Assembly: GCF_009295515.1 (NCBI RefSeq)
Contig: NZ_RQVV01000057.1
Coordinates: 1 to 64,000 of the forward strand
Origin: Erwinia endophytica
GTDB lineage: Bacteria > Pseudomonadota > Gammaproteobacteria > Enterobacterales > Enterobacteriaceae
Direction of reading: 5' to 3'
Length of the DNA: 64,000 nucleotides
The translations under genes were made by a program, and so were the position numbers. Below are positions 17,354-27,200 of the stretch, one piece after another. How positions within the stretch are numbered: position 1 is the stretch's first letter; every line of letters begins with the position of its first letter. The notes beneath the pieces were generated by a model. It did not search any database and was not told the origin of the DNA. It saw only the letters and a list, made by a program, of their open reading frames with translations.

Positions 17354-17497
17354 ATGATCGACTTCAGATTAACTGACGGGAAAATCTCGTTTGCAGATGG
17401 CCTCGTGCAGTATGTGGACGGTGCCGAGCGCGTCAGGCAGCAGATTGAATTTCGCCTGTCACTATTTCGCGGTGAATGGTTCCTGGATGGCGATTGA
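17354..17497 (+). pseudogene. phage baseplate protein fragment cut by an IS end
   Basis: An ATG preceded by GAGGAA opens 47 codons. The translation begins MIDFRLTDGKISF and contains AERVRQQIEFRLSLF and GEWFLDGD, which matches the N terminus of GpW/gp25-like baseplate proteins of Myoviridae. The frame stops at 17495-17497, and that TGA is the first triplet of an IS3-type terminal repeat (TGAACCGCCCCGG). The rest of the gene is gone. Confidence 0.7.
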
Positions 17498-17620
17498 ACC
17501 GCCCCGGTTTTCCGGGAGAGTGTTTTGTCTGTGAACTCAGGCTGCCAGAACACTGCTCCCGATGGAAGCATAACAGGCTTTTTCCGCTTCGGCCGGTGGG
17601 ATAACTCGGTGATGGATTGT
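17495..17620 (-). mobile_element. IS3-family right-end remnant
   Basis: The terminal repeat TGAACCGCCCCGG at 17495 is followed, on the minus strand, by the last codons of orfB (PPAEAEKACYASIGS, then a stop). The segment CGATGGAAGCATAA is shared with the orfB remnant near 3.02 kb, and the surrounding bases are similar. Beyond about 17620 the similarity stops. Confidence 0.7.
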
Positions 17621-17807
17621 CCGCAGCGGAACAATTTTATCTGTTGGCCGCCTAAAAAAACGGCAGTGCAACTTTCACTGACATCACACTGTTAATGCGA
17701 CAGAACCTAACTTTCCGCCTCTGGCAGACCTTCGACCATATCATGTACACTACACGGCATAAATTGAATCTGTGTACATCAGTGAGTACATAATTACAGG
17801 AATTAAT
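17621..17807. other. junction region and prfC promoter
   Basis: This is the join between the mobile block and the core genome. No gene is supported. An AT-rich stretch with TACACT at about 17745 may be the prfC -10 element. GGAATTA lies before the prfC ATG. Confidence 0.4.
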
Positions 17808-19397
17808 ATGACCACACCCTCTTATACCGCAGAGGTTGCCCGTCGCCGCACTTTTGCCATTATTTCTCACCCGGATGCCGGTAAAACCACGATTACCGAA
17901 AAAGTATTGCTGTTCGGACAGGCGATCCAGACCGCCGGTACGGTAAAAGGTCGCGGTTCCAGCCATCACGCTAAATCCGACTGGATGGAGATGGAAAAAC
18001 AACGTGGTATCTCTATCACGACCTCGGTGATGCAGTTTCCATACCGCGAGTGTCTGATCAACCTGTTGGATACCCCAGGGCACGAAGATTTCTCCGAAGA
18101 TACCTACCGTACCTTGACGGCGGTCGACTGTTGTTTAATGGTTATTGACGCGGCTAAAGGTGTTGAAGATCGGACCCGTAAGCTGATGGAAGTGACTCGT
18201 TTGCGTGACACGCCAATCCTGACCTTTATGAATAAGCTGGACCGTGAGATCCGCGACCCGATGGAAGTGCTGGATGAAGTGGAAAACGAGCTGAAAATCG
18301 CCTGTGCTCCCATTACCTGGCCAATCGGTTGCGGCAAGCAGTTCAAGGGGGTTTACCACCTTTATAAAGACGAAATCTATCTGTATCAGTCGGGCCTGGG
18401 GCACACCATTCAGGAGGTGCGGGTGGTTAAAGGGTTGAATAACCCGGACCTGGACCAGGCGATTGGCGAAGATTTGGCACTTCAGTTGCGGGAAGAACTG
18501 GAACTGGTACAGGGCGCTTCGCATGAGTTTGAGCAGGAGGCGTTCCTGGCCGGTCAGCTGACGCCGGTGTTCTTCGGCACCGCGTTAGGTAACTTCGGCG
18601 TTGACCATATGCTGGATGGCCTGGTGGAGTGGGCGCCCCCGCCAATGCCGCGTCAGACCGATTTACGTACCGTAACGGCGGCAGAGGATAAATTCACCGG
18701 TTTCGTCTTCAAGATTCAGGCGAACATGGACCCGAAACATCGTGACCGGGTGGCGTTTTTGCGCGTAGTCTCGGGCAAATACGAAAAAGGCATGAAGTTA
18801 CGTCAGGTTCGTCTGGGCAAGGATGTGGTGATTGCCGATGCGTTGACCTTTATGGCGGGTGACCGTTCACACGTAGAAGAAGCCTGGCCGGGCGATATTA
18901 TCGGCCTGCATAATCACGGCACTATCCAGATTGGCGATACCTTCACCCAGGGTGAGAACATGAAGTTCACCGGTATCCCGAACTTCGCGCCGGAGCTGTT
19001 CCGTCGTATTCGACTGCGTGATCCTCTGAAGCAGAAGCAACTGTTAAAAGGGTTGGTTCAGCTCTCGGAAGAAGGCGCGGTACAGGTGTTCCGTCCGATC
19101 CACAATAACGATCTGATCGTTGGCGCAGTCGGTGTGTTGCAGTTTGACGTGGTGGTTGCCCGTCTGAAGAGTGAGTACAACGTTGAAGCGATTTATGAAG
19201 CGATCAACGTCTCGACTGCTCGCTGGGTCGAATGCAGCGATGCGAAGAAGTTTGATGAGTTCCAGCGTAAAAACGAGGTAAACCTGGCGCTGGATGGTGG
19301 CGATAACCTGACCTATATTGCTCCTACCATGGTTAACCTGAATATTACTCAAGAGCGTTATCCTGAGGTGGTGTTCCGGAAAACCCGCGAACATTAA
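17808..19397 (+). CDS. prfC: peptide chain release factor 3
   Basis: 529 residues from [10 protein letters not shown], the E. coli length. An ATG 12 codons upstream is not conserved and is rejected. It is a translational GTPase with G1 HPDAGKTT (21-28), G3 DTPGH (88-92) and G4 NKLD near 142-145, followed by the EF-Tu-like beta-barrel and the RF3 C-terminal domain ([18 protein letters not shown]). It recycles RF1 and RF2 from the ribosome. The 5' end is intact although mobile DNA ends only ~200 bp away. The upstream enteric neighbour yjjG is absent. Confidence 0.97.
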   Translation: MTTPSYTAEVARRRTFAIISHPDAGKTTITEKVLLFGQAIQTAGTVKGRGSSHHAKSDWMEMEKQRGISITTSVMQFPYRECLINLLDTPGHEDFSEDTYRTLTAVDCCLMVIDAAKGVEDRTRKLMEVTRLRDTPILTFMNKLDREIRDPMEVLDEVENELKIACAPITWPIGCGKQFKGVYHLYKDEIYLYQSGLGHTIQEVRVVKGLNNPDLDQAIGEDLALQLREELELVQGASHEFEQEAFLAGQLTPVFFGTALGNFGVDHMLDGLVEWAPPPMPRQTDLRTVTAAEDKFTGFVFKIQANMDPKHRDRVAFLRVVSGKYEKGMKLRQVRLGKDVVIADALTFMAGDRSHVEEAWPGDIIGLHNHGTIQIGDTFTQGENMKFTGIPNFAPELFRRIRLRDPLKQKQLLKGLVQLSEEGAVQVFRPIHNNDLIVGAVGVLQFDVVVARLKSEYNVEAIYEAINVSTARWVECSDAKKFDEFQRKNEVNLALDGGDNLTYIAPTMVNLNITQERYPEVVFRKTREH

Positions 19398-19709
19398 TGT
19401 GTTAGCGAGTGTCAACCTGTCGGACGCTCAACGCGGAAGAAACTTCAGCCAGACGGCTCGCGCGATAAGTTGGGCGCGAGCCGGGTTGCCGTCCGTCAGC
19501 CTACAGGCTGTTCTTAAAAATATTGTCATTATCCCCTTTATCCCACAGATCAACTGCAAATCGCGGTGAAACCCTGATTGACGGCTATATTTATTTCTAC
19601 AGGACGCCAAATATGCGGCACGGTTGGTGCCATGTTTTATCACTGGTCACGCCGTTTGTGGCTGAACGCTCACTGTTGTGGGTGCATCAACATGATAAAG
19701 GTCAACACG
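19398..19709. other. prfC-osmY intergenic region
   Basis: About 310 bp. It contains a GC-rich hairpin, GGCTCGCGC / GCGCGAGCC at 19455-19482, after prfC and without a T-run. The osmY promoter must lie in the AT-rich part at about 19510-19640; I cannot assign its boxes with confidence. Confidence 0.5.
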
Positions 19710-20318
19710 ATGAACAAGACTAATATTGCAAAAACTCTGGTGGCAGTACTGGTGAGTGCTTCATTGCTGGGCGGTATTGCGATAGCAGAAGACACCACCA
19801 CCCCGACAGTCCCGTCTGACAGCACGGGTTCCAAAATCGGTCGTTCTGTGCAAAAAGTCGGCGGCTATATTGATGACAGCGCTGTGACCGCTAAAGTGAA
19901 AGCCGCCCTGATCAATAACAGCGCCATTAAAAGTGCGGATATCTCGGTCAATACGCAGGAAGGCGTCGTCACGCTCAGTGGTTTTATCCCGTCGCAGGAT
20001 CAGGCGGAACGGGTGGTTGCGGAGGTGAGGAAAGTCGAGGGGGTACAATCCGTCAGTGACAAACTACAGGTTAAAGACAGTACTAAAGCCAGCATCAGTG
20101 GTTACGCCGGAGATGCGGCCATCACCAGCGAAATTAAAGCTAAACTGTTAGCAGATGACATTGTGCCGTCGCGTAATGTGAAGGTTGAAACCAGCGATGG
20201 CGTGGTGCAACTGTCCGGTACGGTGAAGTCTCAGGCACAGGCTGAACGAGCTGAAAGTATCGCCAAAGCCATTGATGGGGTGAAAAGCGTCAAAAACGAT
20301 CTTGTCGTGAAATCTTAA
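19710..20318 (+). CDS. osmY: periplasmic osmotically inducible protein OsmY
   Basis: 202 residues from [10 protein letters not shown], close to E. coli OsmY (201). AAGGT precedes this ATG; longer in-frame starts are not conserved. There is a signal peptide to about residue 28 (core [17 protein letters not shown], cleavage before ED). Two BON domains follow, at about residues 50-125 ([15 protein letters not shown] ... [11 protein letters not shown]) and 130-202 ([15 protein letters not shown] ... [11 protein letters not shown]). OsmY is a periplasmic stress protein that helps outer-membrane protein folding and is usually under RpoS. Confidence 0.95.
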   Translation: MNKTNIAKTLVAVLVSASLLGGIAIAEDTTTPTVPSDSTGSKIGRSVQKVGGYIDDSAVTAKVKAALINNSAIKSADISVNTQEGVVTLSGFIPSQDQAERVVAEVRKVEGVQSVSDKLQVKDSTKASISGYAGDAAITSEIKAKLLADDIVPSRNVKVETSDGVVQLSGTVKSQAQAERAESIAKAIDGVKSVKNDLVVKS

Positions 20319-20449
20319 TGCGGATGCGAGCCGTCTCCGGGGGAAACGGTAGCGTATTCAATGTTCGGAAGACGATACCGGCAGGGTTTAAGCGGACAGC
20401 GTCAATAACGCAAGCAGCTCAATGCTCACCACAGGGGAAGGAGAAGCTT

Positions 20450-20608
20450 ATGTTTCGTTGGGGGATCATTTTTCTGGTCACCGCGCTCATCGCGGCAGCA
20501 TTGGGCTTTAGTGGGCTGTCTGGCACTGCCACGTGGGCAGCTAAAATTGTCTTTGTGGTGGGTATCATCATCTTCCTGATTAGTTTGTTTAGTAGCCGGA
20601 AGAAATGA
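20450..20608 (+). CDS. ytjA: DUF1328 / UPF0391 small membrane protein YtjA
   Basis: 52 residues, two membrane helices ([15 protein letters not shown] and [15 protein letters not shown]) and a basic end, matching YtjA in length and in position after osmY. AAGGAG before the ATG at 20450 decides the start over a much longer in-frame reading from 20318. The function is unknown; in other enterics it is envelope-stress related and lies in the same osmY-ytjA-yjjU context. Confidence 0.9.
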   Translation: MFRWGIIFLVTALIAAALGFSGLSGTATWAAKIVFVVGIIIFLISLFSSRKK

Positions 20609-20761
20609 TGGCGTCTGGGGAGAGGGGGGCTGCCAGCTGTTAAATTCCGCTGTTTCTCTGTTGTTTGCAACAAAATGACAATATTTTAAGCAGCAAGCGC
20701 TGAACAGTTTTAAAGTATTCCGGGTATCCTCAGCAGATTCACCGACCACAGGATACCGATT

Positions 20762-21817
20762 TTGGGCCAACGCATTCCCATCACTCTCGGCAATACTGCG
20801 CCGCTGGCATTAACGCCTTTTCGTCCTGGCAAACTCGCTCTGGTTTGTGAGGGGGGAGGACAACGCGGTATCTTCACTGCCGGTGTACTGGATGAATTTC
20901 AGCGCGCGGGCTTCAATCCTTTCGATCTGCTGCTCGGCACCTCTGCTGGCGCGCAAAATCTCTCCGCTTATCTCTGCGGCCAGTTGGGATATGCCCGACG
21001 CGTGATCACCCGTTATACCACCAGTAAACAGTTCTTTAATCCGTTACGCTTTGTCCGCGGCGGTCATCTGATCGATCTCGACTGGCTGGTGGACATTACC
21101 ATGAAAGAGTTGCCGCTGGCGATAGCGGTTGGGGAGAAGATGCTCGCTTCAGGTCGCGAATTCTATATGTGTGCCTGTCGCAGCGATGATTACTCGCCGG
21201 ATTACTTCGCGCCGACGGTGGAGAACTGGCTGGATATCATCAAAGCCTCCAGCGCCATTCCCGGTATGTATCGCCCAGGCGTTTACCTGGATGGCGTCAG
21301 TTATCTGGATGGTGGCATCAGCGATGCAATCCCCGTGCGGGAGGCGGCCCGGCGTGGTGCTGAAACCATTGTGGTTATCCGTACCGTACCTTCACAAATG
21401 ACCTATACGCCGCAGTGGCTGAAGCGTGTTGAACCCTGGCTTGGCGACAGTGCGTTGCAGTCGCTGGTGAATATTGTGAAACGACACGAAGAAAGCTATC
21501 GTCAGACGCAGGAATTTATTGAGAAGCCGCCCGGCAAGCTGAACATTATAGAAATCTTCCCACCACGCGCGCTGGCCAGCATGGCGTTAGGCAGCCGGAT
21601 TTCGTCGCTGAATCGGGATTATCATCTGGGCCGTCGCAGTGGGCGTTACTTCCTTTCCACTCTCGGGCAGTGGTTGCAGGCAAGCAACGCGCTGGTCAGC
21701 CAGCAGCCGGTGGTGACTTCTGCGCGAGTAGCGAGTGCCCCTGATGATTTGCCGTTGGTGGGCAACGCTGATGATTACGATAACGATGCTGATTACGGTA
21801 AAGGTTCACTGGCATGA
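20762..21817 (+). CDS. yjjU: patatin-like phospholipase YjjU
   Basis: 351 residues from a TTG start whose first residues (MGQRIPITLGN) match E. coli YjjU. Patatin signatures are complete: oxyanion loop GGGQRG (31-36), nucleophile elbow GTSAG (Ser61) and the catalytic Asp in DGG (183-185). It is a predicted serine lipid acyl hydrolase. The ATGA overlap with yjjV indicates translational coupling. The last ~40 residues are low in conservation, as in other YjjU proteins. Confidence 0.93.
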   Translation: MGQRIPITLGNTAPLALTPFRPGKLALVCEGGGQRGIFTAGVLDEFQRAGFNPFDLLLGTSAGAQNLSAYLCGQLGYARRVITRYTTSKQFFNPLRFVRGGHLIDLDWLVDITMKELPLAIAVGEKMLASGREFYMCACRSDDYSPDYFAPTVENWLDIIKASSAIPGMYRPGVYLDGVSYLDGGISDAIPVREAARRGAETIVVIRTVPSQMTYTPQWLKRVEPWLGDSALQSLVNIVKRHEESYRQTQEFIEKPPGKLNIIEIFPPRALASMALGSRISSLNRDYHLGRRSGRYFLSTLGQWLQASNALVSQQPVVTSARVASAPDDLPLVGNADDYDNDADYGKGSLA

Positions 21818-22590
21818 AACCCGTTTTTGTCGACACCCATTGTCACTTTGATTTTGCGCCGTTCTGTGGCGATGAAGAAGCGAGCCTGAGGCGGGCGGCG
21901 GAAGCGGGGGTGGAGAAAATCATTGTGGTCGGTGTCGCCGCGGATCGTTTTGCTGGCGTGATGGCGTTGACGGAGCGTTGGCCACCACTTTATGCGGCGC
22001 TGGGAACGCACCCGATGGCGATGGCGGATCATACGGATTCGCACCTTGAGCAACTGGAAGGTTATCTACGGCAGCGGCCGGAAAAATTGCGGGCGATCGG
22101 TGAAATAGGTCTGGATCTGTATATCGATAATCCGCAGTTCGCGAAGCAACAGGCGGTGCTGGATGCGCAACTGCGACTGGCGCGGGATTACGATCTGCCG
22201 GTTATCTTGCATTCACGGCGCACTCACGACAAATTGGTCATGCACTTACGCAAAGTCGATCTTCCTCGTCGTGGGGTGGTGCATGGCTTTGCCGGTAGTG
22301 AGCAGCAGGCGTGGGCCTTTATCCGTGCGGGATATGCTATTGGTGTTGGTGGCACGATCACCTATCAACGCGCCAGTAAAACCCGCAGAGCAATTGCCCG
22401 TCTGCCGTTGAGCGTTTTGCTGCTGGAAACAGATGCGCCAGATATGCCGTTGCAAGGTTTTCAGGGCCAGCCAAATCGACCTGAACGGATCAGAAATGTC
22501 TGGCAGAGTTTGTGTGAAATCCGTGATGAATCCCCACAGCACATCGCTGAAACACTCCGCGAAAATACCCGCCGGTTGTTTGGCCTCTGA
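21814..22590 (+). CDS. yjjV: TatD-family metal-dependent hydrolase YjjV
   Basis: 258 residues with the TatD motifs: DTHCHFDF at residues 7-14 (metal ligands), IGEIGLDLY (metal-bridging Glu), LPVILHSRRTHD, VVHGFAGS and the final ETDAPDMP. It is a TIM-barrel metallohydrolase, probably a DNase or deacylase like TatD and YcfH. It overlaps yjjU by 4 nt, as in E. coli. E. coli carries yjjW and yjjI (glycyl-radical pair) between yjjV and deoC; they are missing here. Confidence 0.93.
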   Translation: MKPVFVDTHCHFDFAPFCGDEEASLRRAAEAGVEKIIVVGVAADRFAGVMALTERWPPLYAALGTHPMAMADHTDSHLEQLEGYLRQRPEKLRAIGEIGLDLYIDNPQFAKQQAVLDAQLRLARDYDLPVILHSRRTHDKLVMHLRKVDLPRRGVVHGFAGSEQQAWAFIRAGYAIGVGGTITYQRASKTRRAIARLPLSVLLLETDAPDMPLQGFQGQPNRPERIRNVWQSLCEIRDESPQHIAETLRENTRRLFGL

Positions 22591-22672
22591 GAGGCCGAAT
22601 GCTTAAATGTTGCCATCATCCTGCAATGGGCCCACAGGCAGGGCATACTGTAACCTGAACCTGTGGTGATGA

Positions 22673-22688
22673 TGTTATTATTATAACA
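22673..22688. promoter_or_regulatory. DeoR operator, distal
   Basis: TGTTATTATTATAACA is a 16-bp palindrome of the DeoR type, 196 bp before deoC. Together with the site at 22834 it would allow DNA looping by DeoR. Confidence 0.75.
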
Positions 22689-22746
22689 TTCCTGATCATT
22701 TTGTACGGCTTGTATGGTGGAAATACCCGATGGCAGGGCCATTTAA

Positions 22747-22762
22747 TGTGATATTAATCACT
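22747..22762. promoter_or_regulatory. CRP site, distal
   Basis: TGTGA-N6-TCACT fits the CRP consensus. It lies 52 bp from the proximal site, close to the 53-bp spacing of the two CRP sites of E. coli deoP2; CytR would bind between them. Confidence 0.75.
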
Positions 22763-22798
22763 TGTTCTGGGTTTTTCATGTAACAGCATTTTCATGCC

Positions 22799-22814
22799 TG
22801 TGAAATTACTCACA
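22799..22814. promoter_or_regulatory. CRP site, proximal
   Basis: TGTGA-AATTAC-TCACA has perfect consensus half-sites. It is placed about 40 bp before the likely transcription start in the DeoR operator at 22834. Confidence 0.82.
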
Positions 22815-22833
22815 GATAACAGCCAGTAGTGCC

Positions 22834-22849
22834 TGTTATTATTTTAACA
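22834..22849. promoter_or_regulatory. DeoR operator, proximal, overlapping -10
   Basis: TGTTATTATTTTAACA repeats the distal palindrome with a different core. Its TTATTAT is also the best -10 candidate, so DeoR bound here would block RNA polymerase. Confidence 0.75.
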
Positions 22850-22868
22850 TTCCTCTGTGGAGAACATG

Positions 22869-23648
22869 ATGACTGACTTAACTACCGCCGCCATTCGGGC
22901 GCTGAAACTGATGGATCTGACCACGCTGAACGATGATGACACAGAGGCGAAGGTGATCGCCCTCTGCCATCAGGCCAAATCCCCGGCAGGTAACACCGCC
23001 GCTATCTGTATCTATCCTCGCTTTATTCCCATTGCGCGTAAAACGTTGCGTGAGCAGGGAACGCCGGATATCCGCATTGCGACAGTGACTAACTTCCCGC
23101 ATGGCAATGATGATATCAACATCGCCCTGGCGGAAACGCATGCCGCTATTGCTTATGGCGCTGATGAAGTGGATGTGGTTTTTCCTTACCGTGCGTTAAT
23201 CGCGGGTAACGAAGAAGTGGGCTACCAGTTGGTCAGCGCCTGCAAAGAGGCCTGTGCTGATGCGGGTGTGCTGTTGAAGGTGATTATTGAAAGCGGTGAG
23301 TTGAAAACCGCCGATCTGATCCGTAAAGCTTCTGAAATTGCCATTGAAGCGGGCGCTGATTTTATCAAGACCTCGACCGGTAAAGTCCCGGTCAACGCCA
23401 CGCTGGAAACCGCCGAAATCATGCTACGGGTGATCGCGGACAAAGGGGTTAAGCATCAGGTTGGCTTCAAGCCAGCTGGTGGGGTGAAAACGGCAGAAGA
23501 TGCCGCGCTGTATCTGCGACTGGCTGACACACTCCTCGGCAGCGACTGGGCCGACGCCCGCCATTTCCGTTTCGGGGCTTCCAGCCTGTTAGCCAGCCTG
23601 TTGAATGCGGCGGGTTTTTCCGGCGCGAAAAGTGATTCAGCCTATTAA
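22869..23648 (+). CDS. deoC: deoxyribose-phosphate aldolase
   Basis: 259 residues from [10 protein letters not shown], the E. coli length. Catalytic residues align: Asp102 in DEVDVV, Schiff-base Lys167 in FIKTSTGK and Lys201 in GFKPAGG. It cleaves deoxyribose-5-phosphate to acetaldehyde and glyceraldehyde-3-phosphate. Three in-frame ATGs cluster here; the one at 22869 is best spaced from TGGAG. It is the first gene of deoCABD behind the CRP/DeoR control region. Confidence 0.97.
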   Translation: MTDLTTAAIRALKLMDLTTLNDDDTEAKVIALCHQAKSPAGNTAAICIYPRFIPIARKTLREQGTPDIRIATVTNFPHGNDDINIALAETHAAIAYGADEVDVVFPYRALIAGNEEVGYQLVSACKEACADAGVLLKVIIESGELKTADLIRKASEIAIEAGADFIKTSTGKVPVNATLETAEIMLRVIADKGVKHQVGFKPAGGVKTAEDAALYLRLADTLLGSDWADARHFRFGASSLLASLLNAAGFSGAKSDSAY

Positions 23649-23663
23649 ATATCAGGGGGTAAC

Positions 23664-24986
23664 GTGTTCCTGCCACAAGAAATCATTCGCAAAAAAAGAG
23701 AGGGTCAGGCGCTGAGCGAAGAAGAAATCCGGTTTTTTATCAACGGTATTCGCGATAATTCGGTTTCAGAAGGCCAGATAGCCGCGCTGGCGATGACTAT
23801 CTACTTCCATGATATGAACCTGGCGGAGCGCGTGGCACTGACGATGGCGATGCGTGATTCCGGAACGGTGCTCAGTTGGCAGGGACTGGATCTGAATGGC
23901 CCGGTGGTGGATAAACATTCCACCGGCGGTGTAGGGGATGTGACCTCGTTGATGCTTGGCCCGATGGTGGCGGCATGCGGTGGGTTTGTACCGATGATCT
24001 CCGGTCGTGGCCTCGGTCATACCGGGGGTACGTTGGACAAGCTGGAAGCGATCCCGGGGTTTGATATTTTCCCGGATAATGAGGTTTTTCGGCGCATTAT
24101 CAAAGAGGTGGGTATCGCGATTATCGGGCAGACCCACTCGCTGGCCCCGGCTGACAGGCGTTTCTACGCCACCCGTGATATTACCGCTACCGTTGATTCT
24201 ATCCCGTTGATCACGGCTTCAATCCTCGCGAAAAAGCTGGCTGAGGGGCTGGATGCGTTAGTGATGGACGTCAAAGTCGGTTCCGGGGCATTTATGCCGA
24301 CGTTTGCACAGTCGGAACAGCTGGCACAGGCCATTGTTGGCGTGGCGAACGGTGCAGGTTGCAAGACTACCGCGTTGTTGACCGATATGAACCAGTTACT
24401 GGCCTCCAGTGCCGGTAACGCGCTGGAAGTGCGGGAAGCGGTGCGTTTCCTCACCGGAGAATATCGCAATCCCCGCCTGCTGGAAGTGACGTTGGCGCTG
24501 AGTGCGGAAATGCTGGTGTCCGGCGGCCTGGCGGCAGACCCCGATGAGGCGAAGACAAAGCTCCAGTCGGTACTGGATAACGGACGCGCGGCTGAGGTGT
24601 TCTCGCGCATGGTTAAAGCCCAGAAAGGACCGGCGGATTTTATCGAAAAAATGGATAAATATCTGCCCGCACCGATGCTGAGCAAAGCGGTTTACGCTGA
24701 TCAGCCGGGGATTGTCAACGTGATGGATACCCGGGCGCTGGGAATGGCGGTGGTGGCCATGGGCGGCGGTCGTCGTCGTGCCAGCGATGTCATCGATTAC
24801 AGTGTTGGTTTCAGTGAGATGGTGCAAGTGGGGGATTATGTCGATAATCAACGACCGCTGGCGGTCATCCACGCGGCGACGGAAGCCTGCTGGCAAGATG
24901 CGGCGGCCGCGGTGAAGCAGGCTATCACGATCGGTGAACAAACCCCTGCCGCCACACCAGTTATTTATCGCAGAATTAGCGGATAA
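23664..24986 (+). CDS. deoA: thymidine phosphorylase
   Basis: 440 residues, exactly the E. coli DeoA length, from a GTG preceded by AGGGGG. It has the conserved glycosyl-transferase family 3 patches: [13 protein letters not shown] (phosphate site), [16 protein letters not shown] and [13 protein letters not shown]. It converts thymidine to thymine and deoxyribose-1-phosphate. It lies 15 bp after deoC in the same operon. Confidence 0.97.
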   Translation: MFLPQEIIRKKREGQALSEEEIRFFINGIRDNSVSEGQIAALAMTIYFHDMNLAERVALTMAMRDSGTVLSWQGLDLNGPVVDKHSTGGVGDVTSLMLGPMVAACGGFVPMISGRGLGHTGGTLDKLEAIPGFDIFPDNEVFRRIIKEVGIAIIGQTHSLAPADRRFYATRDITATVDSIPLITASILAKKLAEGLDALVMDVKVGSGAFMPTFAQSEQLAQAIVGVANGAGCKTTALLTDMNQLLASSAGNALEVREAVRFLTGEYRNPRLLEVTLALSAEMLVSGGLAADPDEAKTKLQSVLDNGRAAEVFSRMVKAQKGPADFIEKMDKYLPAPMLSKAVYADQPGIVNVMDTRALGMAVVAMGGGRRRASDVIDYSVGFSEMVQVGDYVDNQRPLAVIHAATEACWQDAAAAVKQAITIGEQTPAATPVIYRRISG

Positions 24987-25048
24987 GCGTCATACTGTTC
25001 TGATCGATTAAATTTAAGCTCATCGCGTTTAAGACGCAGGAGACCAGG

Positions 25049-26272
25049 ATGAAACGTGCATTTATTATGGTGCTTGATTCCTTCGGAATTGGAGCCAGTA
25101 AAGACGCTGACAAGTTCGGCGATGCCGGGTCGGATACGCTGGGGCATATTGCTGAAGCGTGCTTCAAAGGTGAAGCCGACAAAGGACGTAAAGGACCGTT
25201 GTACCTGCCCAACCTCACTGCGCTGGGGCTGGGCAAAGCCGCGGAAGAATCAACCGGGAGATTCCCGCCGGGGCTGGATAAAAACGCCGAAATTATAGGC
25301 GCTTACGCGTATGCCAGCGAACTGTCTTCCGGTAAAGACACGCCATCAGGCCACTGGGAAATCGCCGGTGTGCCGGTGCTGTTTGACTGGGGCTATTTCA
25401 CTGAACAACAGAACAGTTTCCCACAGGCATTGCTGGATGAGTTGGTGGCGAAAGCTGACCTGCCGGGGTATCTGGGCAACTGCCACTCTTCCGGTACGGT
25501 TATTCTCGACCAACTGGGTGAGGAGCATATGAAAACCGGTAAGCCAATTTTCTATACTTCGGCTGACTCGGTGTTCCAGATTGCCTGCCATGAACAGTCC
25601 TTTGGTCTTGAGCGTCTCTACCGGTTGTGTGAAATCGCCCGTGAAGCATTGACTGAGGGCGGTTATAACATTGGGCGGGTGATCGCCCGGCCGTTTATCG
25701 GTGATAAAGCCGGGCATTTCGAGCGTACCGGTAATCGCCACGATTTGGCAGTGGAGCCTCCGGCGCCAACCGTGCTGAAAAAGCTGGTCGATGAGCAGCA
25801 GGGGGAAGTGATTTCTGTCGGCAAGATCGCAGATATTTATGCGCATGTCGGCATTACGAAAAAAGTCAAGGCCACCGGGCTGGATGCGTTGTTTGATGCG
25901 ACCATACAGGAAATGAAAATCGCGCCGGATAACAGTATCGTATTCACTAATTTTGTCGACTTTGATTCCACCTGGGGGCATCGCCGCGATGTGGCGGGTT
26001 ATGCTGGTGGCCTGGAGTTGTTTGACCGTCGCCTGCCGGAGCTGATGGCACTGGTAAAAGAAGGGGATATTTTGATCCTTACCGCTGACCATGGGTGCGA
26101 TCCCACCTGGCAGGGAACGGATCATACCCGGGAACATATTCCGGTGTTGATCTATGGCCCAGGCGTGAAGCCAGGCTCGCGGGGGTATCGTGATACCTTC
26201 GCGGATATCGGGCAGACGGTCGCGACGTATTTTGGCCTTTCCGCTATGGAATACGGCAAAAACATGCTGTAA
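25049..26272 (+). CDS. deoB: phosphopentomutase
   Basis: 407 residues, an alkaline-phosphatase-superfamily metalloenzyme. It has [10 protein letters not shown] at the N terminus (first metal ligand Asp), the catalytic-threonine region [12 protein letters not shown], and [22 protein letters not shown] for the C-terminal metal site. It interconverts deoxyribose-1- and -5-phosphate. GCAGGAGACC lies before the ATG. It is the third gene of the deo operon. Confidence 0.97.
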   Translation: MKRAFIMVLDSFGIGASKDADKFGDAGSDTLGHIAEACFKGEADKGRKGPLYLPNLTALGLGKAAEESTGRFPPGLDKNAEIIGAYAYASELSSGKDTPSGHWEIAGVPVLFDWGYFTEQQNSFPQALLDELVAKADLPGYLGNCHSSGTVILDQLGEEHMKTGKPIFYTSADSVFQIACHEQSFGLERLYRLCEIAREALTEGGYNIGRVIARPFIGDKAGHFERTGNRHDLAVEPPAPTVLKKLVDEQQGEVISVGKIADIYAHVGITKKVKATGLDALFDATIQEMKIAPDNSIVFTNFVDFDSTWGHRRDVAGYAGGLELFDRRLPELMALVKEGDILILTADHGCDPTWQGTDHTREHIPVLIYGPGVKPGSRGYRDTFADIGQTVATYFGLSAMEYGKNML

Positions 26273-26334
26273 TCAGAACAACGTAATAATATAGCCTAAG
26301 TAATTAAAATTGCAGGAAAACGGCCAGCGTACCA

Positions 26335-26368
26335 CGCGCCGTCACAGACGGGGTCAAGTGACGGCGCG
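26335..26368 (+). other. strong hairpin between deoB and deoD
   Basis: The perfect 11-bp arms CGCGCCGTCAC / GTGACGGCGCG enclose a 12-nt loop in the deoB-deoD spacer. No T-run follows. It may be a partial terminator or an RNA-stability element separating deoD expression. Confidence 0.6.
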
Positions 26369-26432
26369 CTCGCGTAGCCAACGTCGCTGCAACTTTAAGT
26401 ACGATGGGTTTAAGACCAGATAAGGATAAAAC

Positions 26433-27152
26433 ATGGCTACGCCTCATATTAATGCTGAAATGGGTGACTTCGCAGACGTGGTACTGATGCCGGGCGACCC
26501 GCTACGTGCAAAGCATATTGCTGAAACCTTTCTGCAGGACGCGGTTGAAGTCAACAATGTACGCGGCATGTTGGGTTACACCGGCACTTATAAAGGCCGC
26601 AAAATCTCGGTGATGGGCCACGGCATGGGCATTCCGTCCTGCTCCATCTATGCGAAAGAGCTGATTACCGAGTTCGGTGTGAAGAAGATCATCCGTGTGG
26701 GTTCCTGCGGCGCGGTGCGTGCCGATGTGAAATTACGTGACGTGGTGATCGGCATGGGGGCATCTACCGATTCCAAAGTAAACCGCATGCGCTTTAAGGA
26801 TCATGATTTTGCAGCGATTGCGGACTTTGAGATGGTGCGCAATGCGGTAGATGCGGCGAAAGCGTTAGGCGTGAAGGCGCGTGTAGGTAACCTTTTCTCC
26901 GCCGATCTGTTCTACTCGCCGGATCCGCAGATGTTTGATGTGATGGAGAAGTACGGCATCCTTGGGGTGGAAATGGAAGCGGCCGGGATTTACGGCGTCG
27001 CGGCGGAATTCGGAGCTAAGGCGTTAGCCATCTGTACCGTTTCCGACCATATCCGTACGCATGAACAGACCACGGCGGCTGAACGCCAGACCACTTTCAG
27101 CGAGATGATCAACATCGCGCTGGAGTCGGTGCTGTTGGGCGACAAAGACTGA
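26433..27152 (+). CDS. deoD: purine nucleoside phosphorylase, DeoD type
   Basis: 239 residues, the E. coli length. It has the hexameric-PNP signatures: the phosphate site [36 protein letters not shown] and the base-binding [12 protein letters not shown] with CTVSDHIRT (catalytic Asp). It phosphorolyses purine (deoxy)nucleosides. AAGGATAAA precedes the ATG. It closes the deo operon and is followed by a good terminator. Confidence 0.97.
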   Translation: MATPHINAEMGDFADVVLMPGDPLRAKHIAETFLQDAVEVNNVRGMLGYTGTYKGRKISVMGHGMGIPSCSIYAKELITEFGVKKIIRVGSCGAVRADVKLRDVVIGMGASTDSKVNRMRFKDHDFAAIADFEMVRNAVDAAKALGVKARVGNLFSADLFYSPDPQMFDVMEKYGILGVEMEAAGIYGVAAEFGAKALAICTVSDHIRTHEQTTAAERQTTFSEMINIALESVLLGDKD

Positions 27153-27169
27153 TCGCGGTTATGTCTCCT

Positions 27170-27200
27170 CTGGCCGGTGTATGAACCGGCCAGTTTTCCC
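27170..27200 (+). terminator. terminator of the deo operon
   Basis: CTGGCCGGT / ACCGGCCAG stem with a 6-nt loop and a TTTTCCCTTC tail, 18 bp after the deoD stop. Confidence 0.85.

Noticed and set aside
20318..20449. N-terminal extension of ytjA from an ATG at 20318
   Set aside because: The extension overlaps the osmY stop and is not like YtjA. The ATG at 20450 has a strong ribosome site and gives the family length.
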